A stretch of 64,000 nt of DNA from Parvibaculum sp002684405 (GCA_965140395.1 OZ223205.1:124001-188000), one strand, 5' to 3'; shown: positions 16,712 through 25,864, counted from the first letter of the stretch. The notes: generated from the sequence alone by a model not told the origin. Translations and numbers: made by a program.

Positions 16712-18280
16712 TCAGTTGATCATCCGCTCGCGGCCTTCCCAGTAAGGCTTGCGCAGTTCGCGGCGCAGGATCTTGCCGGACGGGTTGCGCGGCAGCGCCT
16801 CGATGAAGGCGACGTCCTTGGGGACCTTGTAGGAGGCGATGCGCGTCTTGGCGAAGGCGATGATGTCTTCCGCGCTCGCGCTCTCGCCGGGCTTCAGCAC
16901 GACGATGGCCTGCACCGCCTCGCCCCATTTGTCATGCGGCACGCCGACCACGGCGGCATCCGCAATGGCGGGATGACCGAAAAGCGCGTTCTCGACTTCG
17001 GCGGGATAGATGTTCTCGCCGCCCGAGACGATCATGTCCTTCACCCGGTCATGAATATAGAGATAGCCGTCCTCGTCGAAGAAGCCCGCATCGCCGGAAT
17101 GGAACCAGCCGTCGACAACGGATTCCACCGTCGCTTCCGGACGGTTCCAGTAGCCCTTCATCACCGAGCCGCCCTTGATGAGCACTTCGCCCACGCCGCC
17201 CGCTTCCACATCCTTGCCGTTCTCGTCGACGATGCGGATTTCGGTGCCCGGGTTCGGAATGCCGCAGGAGCGCAGCTTGCCCTTGGCAGGATCATGCGCA
17301 TCGGGCGGCAGATGCGTCGCGCCGCCCGTCGTTTCGGTGAGGCCGTAAAGCTGCACGAACTCCGCCTTGAAGCGGTCCTGCGCCTTGCGCAGCACATCTT
17401 CCGCAATGGGCGAGGCGCCATAGAGAAGCTGGCGCACGGTGGAGACGTCCACCTCCGCGATATTGGGCTGCTGCAACAGGAAGAGAATGACGGCAGGCAC
17501 GATGAAAAGGACGGTGATGCCTTCCTTCTCGATCAGATGCAGGATCAACGCCGGATCCACATCCTTCAGCACGACATTCTTGCAGCCATGCAGATGGCCC
17601 AGAATGCCGATATTGACGCCCGCCACATGGAAGAGCGGCATGCAGACGAGCACGACATCGCTCTCTTTCCAATCCGCCCAGCCGGACTTCATGCCCTGGT
17701 CGAAAACGGCGAGATAGTTGCGGTTGGTGAGCTGCACGCCCTTGGGGTGGCCCGTCGTGCCGGAGGTATAAAGCTGGATGACATCGTCATCGATGTCGGA
17801 GGGCAGCATCGGGTCTTCGTTCGGGAAGCTGTCGCGCCACTCGTCGAAGGAAATCCAGTCCGAGCGCCCGCCGTCCAGCGCCACCACTTTCCGGATATTC
17901 GGGCATTCCGAAAGCACCTTCTCGACCACGTCGTAATATTCCGCGCCAACGAAGAGAATTTCCGTGCGGGAATCGTTCAGCACATAGGCGATTTCCGGCG
18001 CGGCGAGACGCCAGTTGACGCCGACCATCACGGCATTCGCCTTGAAGGCGCCGTAGAGCACCTCGAAATAGAGGTCGGAACTCTTGCCGATATAGCCGAT
18101 GCGGCTGTCGGGCTTGCAGCCTTCCGCGATCAGCCCCTGCGCCACGCGATTGGCATAGGCGTCGAGCTCGGCATAGGTGGTGCGGCGCTCGCCAAAGACC
18201 TGGGCCGTCTTGTCGCCTTCGGTCTTCGCCCGGTAGCGCGTGATATCCGCAACGCAGCGAACCTCGTTCGCATCGAACAT
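16712..18280 (-). CDS. Long-chain-type acyl-CoA synthetase (FadD13-like)
   Basis: A 522-residue ANL ligase with every core motif: A3 IQLYTSGTTGHPKGVQLTNR at about 170-189, A5 LYGLTETTG, A7 GWFHSGDAGFFDEDGYLYIHDR, A8 KDMIVSGGENIYPAEVE, and A10 PRNPSGKILRREL with its catalytic lysine at the C-terminus. The closest general form is FadD13/fatty-acid CoA ligase; chain length cannot be read. The gene is divergent from the two carboxymuconolactone-decarboxylase-like genes, with about 240 bp of shared upstream sequence. It is one of four acid-activating enzymes that bracket the oxidative genes of the block. Confidence 0.88.
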   Translation of the reverse strand: MFDANEVRCVADITRYRAKTEGDKTAQVFGERRTTYAELDAYANRVAQGLIAEGCKPDSRIGYIGKSSDLYFEVLYGAFKANAVMVGVNWRLAAPEIAYVLNDSRTEILFVGAEYYDVVEKVLSECPNIRKVVALDGGRSDWISFDEWRDSFPNEDPMLPSDIDDDVIQLYTSGTTGHPKGVQLTNRNYLAVFDQGMKSGWADWKESDVVLVCMPLFHVAGVNIGILGHLHGCKNVVLKDVDPALILHLIEKEGITVLFIVPAVILFLLQQPNIAEVDVSTVRQLLYGASPIAEDVLRKAQDRFKAEFVQLYGLTETTGGATHLPPDAHDPAKGKLRSCGIPNPGTEIRIVDENGKDVEAGGVGEVLIKGGSVMKGYWNRPEATVESVVDGWFHSGDAGFFDEDGYLYIHDRVKDMIVSGGENIYPAEVENALFGHPAIADAAVVGVPHDKWGEAVQAIVVLKPGESASAEDIIAFAKTRIASYKVPKDVAFIEALPRNPSGKILRRELRKPYWEGRERMIN

Positions 18281-18517
18281 GGTGTTCCTCCCCTGGCTCG
18301 CCGCCCGCGCCCCTTCTCCGGAGGCATTTGCCGGCGCGGCGATGTGATTTTGTGAATATTCTTTGCCGCGAGTGTAACCGCGCTATCGCAGGGAGCAAGC
18401 GCAACCGGCGCGCGGAAATGCTATAAGGGCCGGACACGGAACCGACGCAACGATACGCTGCGGAAGGGGCGAAAGACCCCACGCGCAACAAGAGAAATTC
18501 ACAGGGAGAAGAAGAAG

Positions 18518-19060
18518 ATGGCCCGCATACCCTATTTCGATCCGGACCAGGCCGAAGGCCGCGCGAAGGAAGTCTACAAGAAGCTGCCGCCCCTCAATAT
18601 TTTCCGCATGCTCGGCCATTCCGGCGAGATGCTGGACGGCTTCATCAAGCTCGGCAACCAGATCCTGATGTTCTCCGAGCTGGACCCGGTCTTGCGTGAA
18701 ATCGCCATTGTGCGCACCGGCGTGCTCCGGGGCTCGACCTATGAGGTCTATCAGCATGAGGCGATCTCGCGCCGGATCGGCATGAGCGACGACCTCATCA
18801 AGGCGATCCATGAGGGGCCTGACGCCGCCGCCTTCGACGACATGCAGCGCATGGTGATGCGCTTCACCGACGATGTGGTGAAAAACACCCGCGCCTCCGA
18901 TGCGAGTTTCGACCCGCTGCTGGAAAAGCTCGGTCCCAAGCAGATGCAGGAACTGACCATCACCATCGGCTATTACACGATGGTGTCGAACTTCCTCGAA
19001 ACCTTCGATGTCGATATCGAGGACAAGCCCGTGGAAACGAGCGTCGGCAAGAAGGCCTGA
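18518..19060 (+). CDS. Carboxymuconolactone decarboxylase/AhpD-fold protein, paralogue 1
   Basis: A 180-residue helical protein of the CMD family. The core LREIAIVRTGVLRGSTYEVYQHEAISR lies at about residues 65-91, followed by a second conserved helix with GYYTMVSNFLETFDVD. The C-x-x-C pair that gives AhpD-type proteins peroxidase activity is absent; the position reads STYEVYQHE, so a thiol-based reaction is unlikely. AGGGAGAAGAAG precedes the start. The next gene, a paralogue, begins 5 bp after its stop. The pair opens a plus-strand run into an SDR and an MBL-fold hydrolase, suggesting a role in ring or lactone chemistry, but no reaction can be assigned. Confidence 0.85.
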   Translation: MARIPYFDPDQAEGRAKEVYKKLPPLNIFRMLGHSGEMLDGFIKLGNQILMFSELDPVLREIAIVRTGVLRGSTYEVYQHEAISRRIGMSDDLIKAIHEGPDAAAFDDMQRMVMRFTDDVVKNTRASDASFDPLLEKLGPKQMQELTITIGYYTMVSNFLETFDVDIEDKPVETSVGKKA

Positions 19061-19065
19061 GCGCG

Positions 19066-19626
19066 ATGGCGAAACTGCCTTATCCCGACCTCGCCGCGCT
19101 GCCGGAGGAAAACCGGGCGCTCATCGAAACGCTCCCGCCGCTGAACATCTTCCGGATGCTCTCCGGCGCGGGCGCGAGCTTTCCGCCCTTCATGGCGCTC
19201 ATCAACGCCTATCTGAACCACGGGGCGCTCGACGCAGAATTGCGGGAGCTGGCGATCCTGCGAGTCGGGCATTTGCAGGCAAGCGCCTATGAGCTTCACC
19301 AGCATGAGCGCGTGTCGCGCACCATCGGCATGACGGCGGAGCGTATCGCCGCGGCGGGCGGCCCGCTCCCCTCGCCGCATTTCAGCGAGGCGGAGAATGC
19401 CGCGCTCGCCTTCATCGACGACCAGGTGGCAAAGGTGAAAGCGGACGGCGCACTCTTCGATGCCGCGCACAAACATGTCGGCGATGCGGGCATGCAGGAA
19501 CTCATCCTCATCGTGGGCATCTACATGCTGGTCTGCCGCTATCTGGAGACGATGGAAATCGAGCTGGAGGAAAAGGACATCGAGGGCTCGGGTCTGGAGG
19601 AGATCGACACCACGATGGGGCGGTGA
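19066..19626 (+). CDS. Carboxymuconolactone decarboxylase/AhpD-fold protein, paralogue 2
   Basis: A 186-residue paralogue of the preceding protein, sharing the LPPLNIFRML segment near residue 25 (also in paralogue 1 near residue 25) and the LRELAILRVGHLQASAYELHQHERVSR core. Cysteines at the AhpD catalytic positions are again missing, replaced by SAYELHQHE. The two genes are 5 bp apart and almost certainly co-transcribed, which suggests a hetero-oligomer or a duplication in progress. The paralogues have diverged widely outside the core. A three-hairpin element follows the stop and separates the pair from the SDR gene. Confidence 0.85.
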   Translation: MAKLPYPDLAALPEENRALIETLPPLNIFRMLSGAGASFPPFMALINAYLNHGALDAELRELAILRVGHLQASAYELHQHERVSRTIGMTAERIAAAGGPLPSPHFSEAENAALAFIDDQVAKVKADGALFDAAHKHVGDAGMQELILIVGIYMLVCRYLETMEIELEEKDIEGSGLEEIDTTMGR

Positions 19627-19653
19627 GGGGAAACGCCCGTAACAAACCAATAG

Positions 19654-19740
19654 CGTCATGCCCCGCTTCATGCGGGGCATCCACGTCTTTGCCGCAATAG
19701 AAGGAAGACGTGGATGGCCCGGACAAGCCGGGCCATGACG
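19654..19740. repeat. Three-hairpin intergenic element, copy 4
   Basis: Forward orientation with perfect GCCCCGC-TTCAT-GCGGGGC and GGCCCGG-ACAA-GCCGGGCC hairpins within CGTCATG/CATGACG arms. Unlike most copies it lies between two co-directional genes. Confidence 0.93.
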
Positions 19741-19763
19741 AGGAGAAAAGTGAGGGAGGAAAC

Positions 19764-20621
19764 ATGGCGGAAGAAAAACAGGCCCCGGAAAAACAGGGCT
19801 ATGTGCGCCCGCTGAGCGCGGAGTCGCAAGGCGAGGCGCCGGGGCGCGGGCGACTGAACGGCCGGCGCATTCTCGTGGTGGGCGGCGGACAGCGCGTACT
19901 CGATGCGGCGACCGACCCGGTCGGAAACGGGCGCGCCATGTCGCTGCTCTTTGCGCGGGAAGGCGCAGCGGTCGCCGTCGCCGATATGAATGCGGAAGCC
20001 GCCGCCGAAACGGTGCGCCGGATCGAAGCCGAAAGCGGCAAGGCCACGGCCATCACCGCCGATATTTCCAAACCCGACGACATCAAGCGCATGATCGACG
20101 AAGCCGTTTCCGCCATGGGCGGGCTCGACGGCATGGTGCTCAATGTCGGGATCGGCGTGGGTGGGCTGGGGCTCGACGGCATTTCGGCGGAGGACTGGAC
20201 GAAAGCGCTCGACGTGAATTTGCGCGGGCCCATGCTCTGTTGCCAGGCGGCAATGCCGAAAATGGAGCAAGGGTCCTCCATCGTCTTCATCTCCTCGATT
20301 GCAGGCCTCGTCGCCGGCAGCCGCCTCCCCGCCTATGACGCCTCGAAAGCGGCCCTTGGCGGGCTGATGCGCCATGTCGGCCTCGAAGGCGCAAGACGCG
20401 GCATCCGCTCCAACATCGTCGCGCCGGGGCTGGTGGATACGCCGCTGGGGCGGCTCGCCACGCAAGGCCGCCCCTTGCGCGGGCGCACGCCGGTGCCCTT
20501 CGGGCGGCAAGCAACGGGCTGGGAAATCGCCTATGCGGCGCTCTTCTTCATGTCGGATGAAAGCGTCTATGTGACGGGCCAGACGCTCGCCGTCGACAGC
20601 GGGCTGACGGGGATCAGCTAA
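19764..20621 (+). CDS. Short-chain dehydrogenase/reductase
   Basis: A 285-residue SDR. The nucleotide-binding strand is RRILVVGGGQRVLDAATDPV followed by GNGRAMSLLF, an expanded glycine loop compared with the usual TGxxxGxG. Catalytic residues are Ser in IVFISSIAGLVAGS and Tyr-x-x-x-Lys in YDASKAALGG; the C-terminal SDESVYVTGQTLAVDSGLTG is typical. The first 30 residues before the Rossmann strand are a polar extension. The ATG at 19764 has a perfect GGGAGGAAAC upstream. It lies 26 bp before the MBL-fold gene on the same strand and probably oxidises a hydroxyl of the pathway intermediate. Confidence 0.88.
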   Translation: MAEEKQAPEKQGYVRPLSAESQGEAPGRGRLNGRRILVVGGGQRVLDAATDPVGNGRAMSLLFAREGAAVAVADMNAEAAAETVRRIEAESGKATAITADISKPDDIKRMIDEAVSAMGGLDGMVLNVGIGVGGLGLDGISAEDWTKALDVNLRGPMLCCQAAMPKMEQGSSIVFISSIAGLVAGSRLPAYDASKAALGGLMRHVGLEGARRGIRSNIVAPGLVDTPLGRLATQGRPLRGRTPVPFGRQATGWEIAYAALFFMSDESVYVTGQTLAVDSGLTGIS

Positions 20622-20647
20622 AAACGTAAAGCCAACGGGAGGACGCG

Positions 20648-21622
20648 ATGGGACTGGGTCTGGCGAAATATCAATACACCAAAGGACTTCACGATATCGG
20701 GAACGGCGCCTATGCCTGGTTGCAGCCGGATGGCGGCTGGGGCTGGTCCAATGCGGGGCTCATCACCGATAGCGGCGAGTCCCTGCTGGTCGATACGCTG
20801 TTCGACGTGCCGCTGACGAAGGAAATGCTCGACGCCATGAAGAAGGCCGAGCCCAAGGCGGCGGAGACCATCGGCATCGTCGTCAACACGCATCACAATG
20901 GCGACCATTGCAACGGCAATGAATGCTGCGCCAATGCCGAAATCATCGCGCACAAGCTCGCCGCCGAAGCGATGACACGCGAGCCGCCGCAATTGCTGGT
21001 GGGCTTTCTGGAGATGGCCCCGCAGATGGGCGATCTCGGGAAATTCATCACGCAGTGCTTCGGCCCCTTCGACTTCAAGAGCGTGACGCAGACCCTGCCG
21101 ACCACCACCTTCGAGAAGGAACTGACGCGCAAGGTCGGCGACAAGGAAGTGCGCATCATGCATGTCGGCCCCGCGCATACGCCGGGCGATGCGCTGGTGC
21201 ATGTGCCCGCCGACCGCACGGTCTATACGGGCGACATTCTTTTCATCGAAGGCCATCCCATCATGTGGGAAGGCCCGGTGGGGAACTGGATCGAGGCCTG
21301 CAACCGCATCATGGCGATGGATGTGGAAACGGTGGTGCCCGGCCACGGCCCCATCACCGACAAGAAGGGCGTGAAGGCGGTGCAGGATTATCTCGTCTAT
21401 GTGCGCGACGAAGCGCGCAAACGCTACGATGCCGGGATGGACGCCTTCGAGGCCGCGCTCGACATCGATATGAGCGATTACGATAGCTGGGGCGACGGCG
21501 AGCGCATCGCGGTGAATGTCGCCACGCTCTATAACGAGTTCAACGGCATCCACGAGGAACTCGACGCCGCGAAACTTTTCGGCCAGATGGCGGAAATCGC
21601 AAAACGCAGGGGCCGCCTTTAG
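20648..21622 (+). CDS. Metallo-beta-lactamase-fold hydrolase
   Basis: A 324-residue MBL-superfamily protein. The metal motif is VNTHHNGDHCNGNE at about 78-91: the H-x-H-x-D-H signature in the HHNGDH form with Asn at the third position, as in the HANGDH subgroup. HVGPAHTPGDALVHVP supplies the next ligand histidine, DILFIEGHPIMWEGP the bridging Asp, and VVPGHGPITDKKG the last histidine. The family hydrolyses esters, lactones or thioesters with two metal ions. GGGAGGACGCG precedes the start. It is very likely in one transcript with the SDR gene, so a cyclic ester or CoA thioester of the same pathway is a reasonable substrate guess. Confidence 0.87.
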   Translation: MGLGLAKYQYTKGLHDIGNGAYAWLQPDGGWGWSNAGLITDSGESLLVDTLFDVPLTKEMLDAMKKAEPKAAETIGIVVNTHHNGDHCNGNECCANAEIIAHKLAAEAMTREPPQLLVGFLEMAPQMGDLGKFITQCFGPFDFKSVTQTLPTTTFEKELTRKVGDKEVRIMHVGPAHTPGDALVHVPADRTVYTGDILFIEGHPIMWEGPVGNWIEACNRIMAMDVETVVPGHGPITDKKGVKAVQDYLVYVRDEARKRYDAGMDAFEAALDIDMSDYDSWGDGERIAVNVATLYNEFNGIHEELDAAKLFGQMAEIAKRRGRL

Positions 21623-21720
21623 AAAATTGCCCCCTCACAACTCCGTGATCGCAACGGCCATGGACGCTTCGCCGAGAGGCCGGTATCGGTTGACGAAACG
21701 GAACCAAAGAGGAGACGGCC

Positions 21721-22686
21721 ATGGCCCAGTCAGACGCGAACAAGGCAGAAGCGAACAAGGCGGACGCGAACGCCATCATCCTGCATCAATATGACGTGTC
21801 GCCTTTTTCCGAAAAGGTGCGCGTCGCGCTCGGCATCAAGGGGCTCGACTGGTTCGCCTGCGACGAGCCCGTCATCATGCCGAAGCCGGAACTGACCTCG
21901 CTCACCGGCGGCTATCGCAAGATCCCGGTGATGCAGATCGGCGCGGACATCTATTGCGACACGCAGATCATCCTGCGCGAGCTGGAAAAGCGCCATCCCG
22001 CGCCGACGCTCTTTCCCGGCGAGGACAAGGGGCTCGGCTGGGGGCTTTCCATGTGGACCGACCGTATCCTCTTCCAGACCGCGGTGGCGGTGATCTTCGG
22101 CGGCGCGGGCGACGCGGTGGACGAAGCCTTCAAGAAGGACCGCGAGGCGCTGACGGGCCGTCCCTTCGACACCGATGCGATGAAAGCCGCCGTGCCGCTG
22201 ATGAAGGAGCAGCTCCGCGCCCAGCTCGGCTGGATCGAGGAGCAGCTTGCCGACGGCCGCAACTTCCTGCTGGGCGACAAGCCCGGCCTCGCCGATGCGA
22301 GCGGCTTCTACAATCTCGCCTTCATGCGCTGGATCCATCCGCAGGGCGCGGCGATGGTGGAGCACATGCCGAAGCTCGCCGCTTGGGAGGAGCGCGTGAA
22401 GGCCATCGGCCATGGCAACAGGCAGGAGATTTCGCGCGACGATGCGCTGGCCATCGCCAAGGCGTCGACAAGCGTGGAAAAGGAAGCAGCCGACCCGAAC
22501 GAGCCCAATGGCTGGAAGCCGGGTGACCTCGTCAGCGTGACGCCGGACGATTACGGCCGCGACCCGGTGGTGGGCGTCGTCGTCTCATCCTCCGCGCAGC
22601 ACATCGCCATCCATCGCGAGGACATGCCGGTGGGCGATGTCGTGGTGCATTTCCCTCGCGCGGGCTTTTTCGTGATGCCGGCGTAA
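21721..22686 (+). CDS. Glutathione S-transferase-like protein with C-terminal extension
   Basis: A 321-residue protein. Residues 20-95 form a thioredoxin-like GST N-terminal domain (IILHQYDVSPFSEKVRVALG, then a cis-Pro loop GGYRKIPVMQIGADIYCDTQ). Residues 110-240 form the helical GST domain. About 70 more residues (GWKPGDLVSVTPDDYGRDPV) form a beta-rich tail not usual for GSTs. The position normally held by the catalytic Cys/Ser is PFSEK, so Ser could activate glutathione. The N-terminal 15 residues repeat an NKA(E/D)AN unit. GGAGACGGCC precedes the start. It may conjugate or de-conjugate an electrophile generated by the neighbouring monooxygenase pathway. Confidence 0.8.
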   Translation: MAQSDANKAEANKADANAIILHQYDVSPFSEKVRVALGIKGLDWFACDEPVIMPKPELTSLTGGYRKIPVMQIGADIYCDTQIILRELEKRHPAPTLFPGEDKGLGWGLSMWTDRILFQTAVAVIFGGAGDAVDEAFKKDREALTGRPFDTDAMKAAVPLMKEQLRAQLGWIEEQLADGRNFLLGDKPGLADASGFYNLAFMRWIHPQGAAMVEHMPKLAAWEERVKAIGHGNRQEISRDDALAIAKASTSVEKEAADPNEPNGWKPGDLVSVTPDDYGRDPVVGVVVSSSAQHIAIHREDMPVGDVVVHFPRAGFFVMPA

Positions 22687-22702
22687 GAGCCACACCCGAA
22701 AA

Positions 22703-22788
22703 CGTCATGCCCCGCTTCATGCGGGGCATCCACGTCTTGGCGATAAAGAAGAAAGACGTGGATGGCCCGGACAAGCCGGGCCATGACG
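22703..22788. repeat. Three-hairpin intergenic element, copy 5
   Basis: Forward orientation with fully paired arms and both hairpins intact. It lies between the convergent 3' ends of the GST-like and SDR genes. Confidence 0.93.
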
Positions 22789-22804
22789 CCTTCCAATTGA
22801 CCCG

Positions 22805-23614
22805 TTACCGCGCCGTCATGCCGCCGTCGATGACGAGTTCCGACCCCGTCATGTAACGGCTCTCGTCGGAGGCGAGGAAGACGATGCCGTTGGCGATGTC
22901 GGCGGGAATGCCTGCAAAGCCGAGCGGGGCGGCGAGTTCGCCGAGCGCGCCCGCGTCGATCGTGTTGGCGCCTTCGGGAATGAGATCGGACTGCATCGCA
23001 CTGACGCCACCGCCCTGCGGGATCTTGTTCCAGATGTCGGTGTCGATGATGCCGGGGTGAACGGAGTTCACACGCACATTCATCTTCTCCTGCGCGCACT
23101 CAAGCGCCACGGCCTTGGTGAAGAGACGCACCGCGCCCTTCGTGGCGCAATAGCCGGCAAGACCCGGCGCGCCCTGAAGACCCGCAACGGAGGAAATGTT
23201 CACGACGGAGCCGCCGCCCGATTCCGCCATCAGCGGAATGCCGTGCTTCACGCCGAAGAAAACGCCATCGACATTGATGGCCATCTGGCGGCGCCAGTCT
23301 TCCACCGGCATGTCGAAAATGCGCGCGCCGACGCCGATGCCCGCATTGTTGACCAGGATGTGCAGCGCGCCGTGCTTTTCCTTCACCGCGGCGACGATTT
23401 CCTGCCAGCGCGCCTCATCGGCCACGTCCTGCGGCAGAAAGCTCGCCTCGCCACCGGCCTTGCCGATGATGTCGACGGTTTCCGCACCGCCCTTCTCGTC
23501 CACATCCGTGACGACGACCTTGGCGCCTTCCGCCGCCAGCGCAACCGCCGCGGCACGACCGATGCCCGCCGCCGCGCCGGTGACCAGCGCGACCTTGCCT
23601 TGAACCCGTCCCAT
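22805..23614 (-). CDS. SDR-family oxidoreductase (classical)
   Basis: A 269-residue classical SDR: GKVALVTGAAAGIGRAAAVAL (TGxxxGIG) at the N-terminus, NNAGIG, Ser in VVNISSVAGLQGAPG, YCATKGAV (Tyr-x-x-x-Lys), and a C-terminal LASDESRYMTGSELVIDGGM. The acidic residue after the second strand (VVVTDVDEKGG) favours NAD over NADP. The start at 23614 has a textbook CAGGAGG nine bases upstream; the longer frame to 23695 has none. It is divergent from a TetR regulator across 200 bp and likely under its control. The substrate is an alcohol or ketone, not identifiable from sequence. Confidence 0.9.
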   Translation of the reverse strand: MGRVQGKVALVTGAAAGIGRAAAVALAAEGAKVVVTDVDEKGGAETVDIIGKAGGEASFLPQDVADEARWQEIVAAVKEKHGALHILVNNAGIGVGARIFDMPVEDWRRQMAINVDGVFFGVKHGIPLMAESGGGSVVNISSVAGLQGAPGLAGYCATKGAVRLFTKAVALECAQEKMNVRVNSVHPGIIDTDIWNKIPQGGGVSAMQSDLIPEGANTIDAGALGELAAPLGFAGIPADIANGIVFLASDESRYMTGSELVIDGGMTAR

Positions 23615-23814
23615 ATCATCCTCCTGATTTTCGCGACCCTGAATTTTCGCGTTTTGTTTGCTCCGGCCTTCTTGCGGGGCCGGATGCCGTGACACCGTTT
23701 ATACGCTACGTGACGCAGCGACGACCACAGGCTTGCAGCAAAATGGACTGTAGTCTAGTTTTGTTCCGGCAAGGCGGGGCGATGACCGCTACCGGTTTGG
23801 AGGAATGACAAGCA

Positions 23815-24414
23815 ATGGCCGAAGCGGCGACAGCCCCCCGACCGGGCAAGAAGGAGCGCACGCGCCGCGAGATATATCGCATCGCGATGGAGTCCTTCGC
23901 AGAGCGCGGCTATGACGGCGTGACCATCGAGGATATCTGCGCGGGCGCCGGCATCGCCAAGGCGACCTTCTTCCTGCATTTCAAGAACAAGGCCGCGCTG
24001 CTCCTCGCCTTCAACGAGGAGATCACCAACGCGCTGGCCGACAAGCTGAGCGAAAATAACGACAGCACGGCGGAGGAGCAGCTCCGCTTCATGGCCGATG
24101 TCTTCGGCGAGGCCTATCACTCCAACGCACAGGTGATGCGCCGGCTCCTGACCGAATTCCTGGAGCAGCCCGCCAGCTACCGGATGGCCCGCCAAGCCAA
24201 TGAAAGCCTGATCGCCCTCGTCGCCAATATCGTGCGGCAGGGACAGGAGAAGGGCGAGTTCCGGAAAGGCTTCTTGCCTGAGCTGGCCGCGCTCTCCATC
24301 GTGGCGACATGGAGCGCGCTCATCGCCTTCTGGCTTGAAAATCCCGAGATCGAAACCGAGAGCAGCGGCAAAGCCTTTCTCGATATCGCCATGAACGGCC
24401 TCAAGGCCGCCTGA
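23815..24414 (+). CDS. TetR/AcrR-family transcriptional regulator
   Basis: A 199-residue regulator. The helix-turn-helix at about residues 17-62 reads REIYRIAMESFAERGYDGVT, then EDICAGAGIAKATFFLHFKNKAALL, with the usual FxHFxxKxxLL ending. The remaining helices form the ligand pocket and dimer interface. It sits between a divergent SDR gene and a co-directional luciferase-like monooxygenase gene 76 bp downstream, so it probably regulates one or both in response to a pathway compound. A short GACT-GT-AGTC palindrome at 23746-23755 lies upstream, too small to call an operator. Confidence 0.88.
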   Translation: MAEAATAPRPGKKERTRREIYRIAMESFAERGYDGVTIEDICAGAGIAKATFFLHFKNKAALLLAFNEEITNALADKLSENNDSTAEEQLRFMADVFGEAYHSNAQVMRRLLTEFLEQPASYRMARQANESLIALVANIVRQGQEKGEFRKGFLPELAALSIVATWSALIAFWLENPEIETESSGKAFLDIAMNGLKAA

Positions 24415-24490
24415 ACACCAAGGCAAACCAAACAAGAAACGACGAACACCGCTATCGAAAACAGACCAATATCCGAACAGGGAGGAAAAA

Positions 24491-25705
24491 ATGGTCGGAC
24501 GTAAGATGAAATTCGGCGCCTTCATCGCGCCGTTTCACCCGCTGGACGAAAACCCGACGCTCGCACTCGAACGCGATCTGGAACTCGTGCAGCACATGGA
24601 CAATCTGGGCTATGACGAAGCCTGGATCGGCGAACATCATTCTGCCGGTTACGAGCTGATCGCAAGCCCCGAACTCTTCATCGCTACCGCGGCGGAACGC
24701 ACCCGCACCATCAAGCTCGGCACGGGCGTGTCTTCGCTGCCCTATCACCACCCGCTGATGCTGGCCGACCGCATCAACCAGCTCGACCACATCACGCGCG
24801 GCCGCGTGATGTTCGGCGCAGGGCCGGGCTCGCTGCCCTCCGACGCCTTCATGATGGGCATCGAAGTCGCCAAGCAGCGCGACATGATGGATGAGGCGCT
24901 GGAAGCGATCGTGCCGCTCCTGCGCGGCGAAACCGTCAACATGAAGACCGACTGGTTCGAGCTTCGCGATGCGCGCCTCCAGATGACGCCCTGGTCGCGC
25001 CCCAGTGTCGATATCGCCATTGCCAGCACCGTATCGCCCACCGGCGCGACGGCGGCGGGCCGCCACGGCGTGGGCCTCCTCTCCATCGGCGCGACCTCGC
25101 AGGGCGGCTTCAACGCGCTCGCCTCCAACTGGGGCATTGCCGAAAAGATCGCCAAGGAGAACGGCAATCAGGTGAGCCGCGACGACTGGCGCCTGGTCGG
25201 TCCGGTGCATGTCGCCGAGACGCGGGAGAAGGCACGCGAGAATGTGCGCTTCGGGCTTGAGAAATGGCTCTTCTATTTCCGTGAAGTGGCCGCCCTGCCG
25301 CTCGCACCCACCGACGGCTCCGATCCCGTGGATGCGCTGATCGAAAGTGGCATGGCCGTGATCGGCACGCCGGACGATTGCATCGCGCAGATCCAGCGCC
25401 TTCAGGAACAGTCCGGCGGCTTCGGCACCTTCCTGCAGATGGCGCATAACTGGGCCGATTTCGCCGAAACCAAGCGCTCCTACGAACTCATCGCACGCTA
25501 TGTGATGCCGCATTTCCAGGAGACGAACATCAATCGCGGCTTGTCGCTCGACTGGGCCCGCAAGAACCGCGAGGGCTTCATCGGCGAAGCGATGATGGCC
25601 GTCGGCAGCCGCGTCGCCAAACACATCGAACAGCATGGCACGGACGACATTTCGCCGGAAATTCTCGAAGCCATGGGCATGAAGAAAACCGACGCCGCCG
25701 AGTAA
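24491..25705 (+). CDS. LLM-class flavin-dependent oxidoreductase (luciferase-like monooxygenase)
   Basis: A 404-residue TIM-barrel flavoprotein of the bacterial luciferase superfamily. The first strand KFGAFIAPFHP, the segment YDEAWIGEHHSAGYE, and LGTGVSSLPYHHPLMLADRI followed by NQLDHITRGRVMFGAGPGSL are family hallmarks of group A (limonene monooxygenase-like) members. It uses reduced FMN, supplied by a reductase not seen nearby, and oxygen to hydroxylate or Baeyer-Villiger-oxidise a hydrophobic substrate. GGGAGGAAAAA precedes the ATG. The gene ends at a strong terminator. Position behind a TetR and between SDR and acyl-CoA synthetase genes supports catabolic use. Confidence 0.9.
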   Translation: MVGRKMKFGAFIAPFHPLDENPTLALERDLELVQHMDNLGYDEAWIGEHHSAGYELIASPELFIATAAERTRTIKLGTGVSSLPYHHPLMLADRINQLDHITRGRVMFGAGPGSLPSDAFMMGIEVAKQRDMMDEALEAIVPLLRGETVNMKTDWFELRDARLQMTPWSRPSVDIAIASTVSPTGATAAGRHGVGLLSIGATSQGGFNALASNWGIAEKIAKENGNQVSRDDWRLVGPVHVAETREKARENVRFGLEKWLFYFREVAALPLAPTDGSDPVDALIESGMAVIGTPDDCIAQIQRLQEQSGGFGTFLQMAHNWADFAETKRSYELIARYVMPHFQETNINRGLSLDWARKNREGFIGEAMMAVGSRVAKHIEQHGTDDISPEILEAMGMKKTDAAE

Positions 25706-25724
25706 TTCCGGCGCCGGACAAACG

Positions 25725-25754
25725 AAAGGGCGGCTCCTCGGAGCCGCCCTTTTT
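25725..25754 (+). terminator. Rho-independent terminator
   Basis: GGGCGGCTC-ctcg-GAGCCGCCC (25728-25736/25741-25749) flanked by AAA and TTTTT. It ends the LLM monooxygenase transcript and is directly followed by a three-hairpin element. Confidence 0.9.
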
Positions 25755-25767
25755 GTTTTCCTTACTT

Positions 25768-25854
25768 CGTCATGCCCCGCTTCATGCGGGGCATCCACGT
25801 CTTCTCTTTGGCGCTGCCAAGACGTGGATGGCCCGGACAAGCCGGGCCATGACG
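25768..25854. repeat. Three-hairpin intergenic element, copy 6
   Basis: Forward orientation, all stems intact, between the convergent ends of the LLM and FATP-like genes. Because a canonical terminator sits 14 bp away, the element is unlikely to be needed as the terminator itself. Confidence 0.93.
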
Positions 25855-25864
25855 GTTTAAAGGT

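Noticed and set aside
18518..19626. Alkyl hydroperoxide detoxification by the CMD-family pair
   Set aside because: Neither protein has the C-x-x-C redox site needed for AhpD-type activity.
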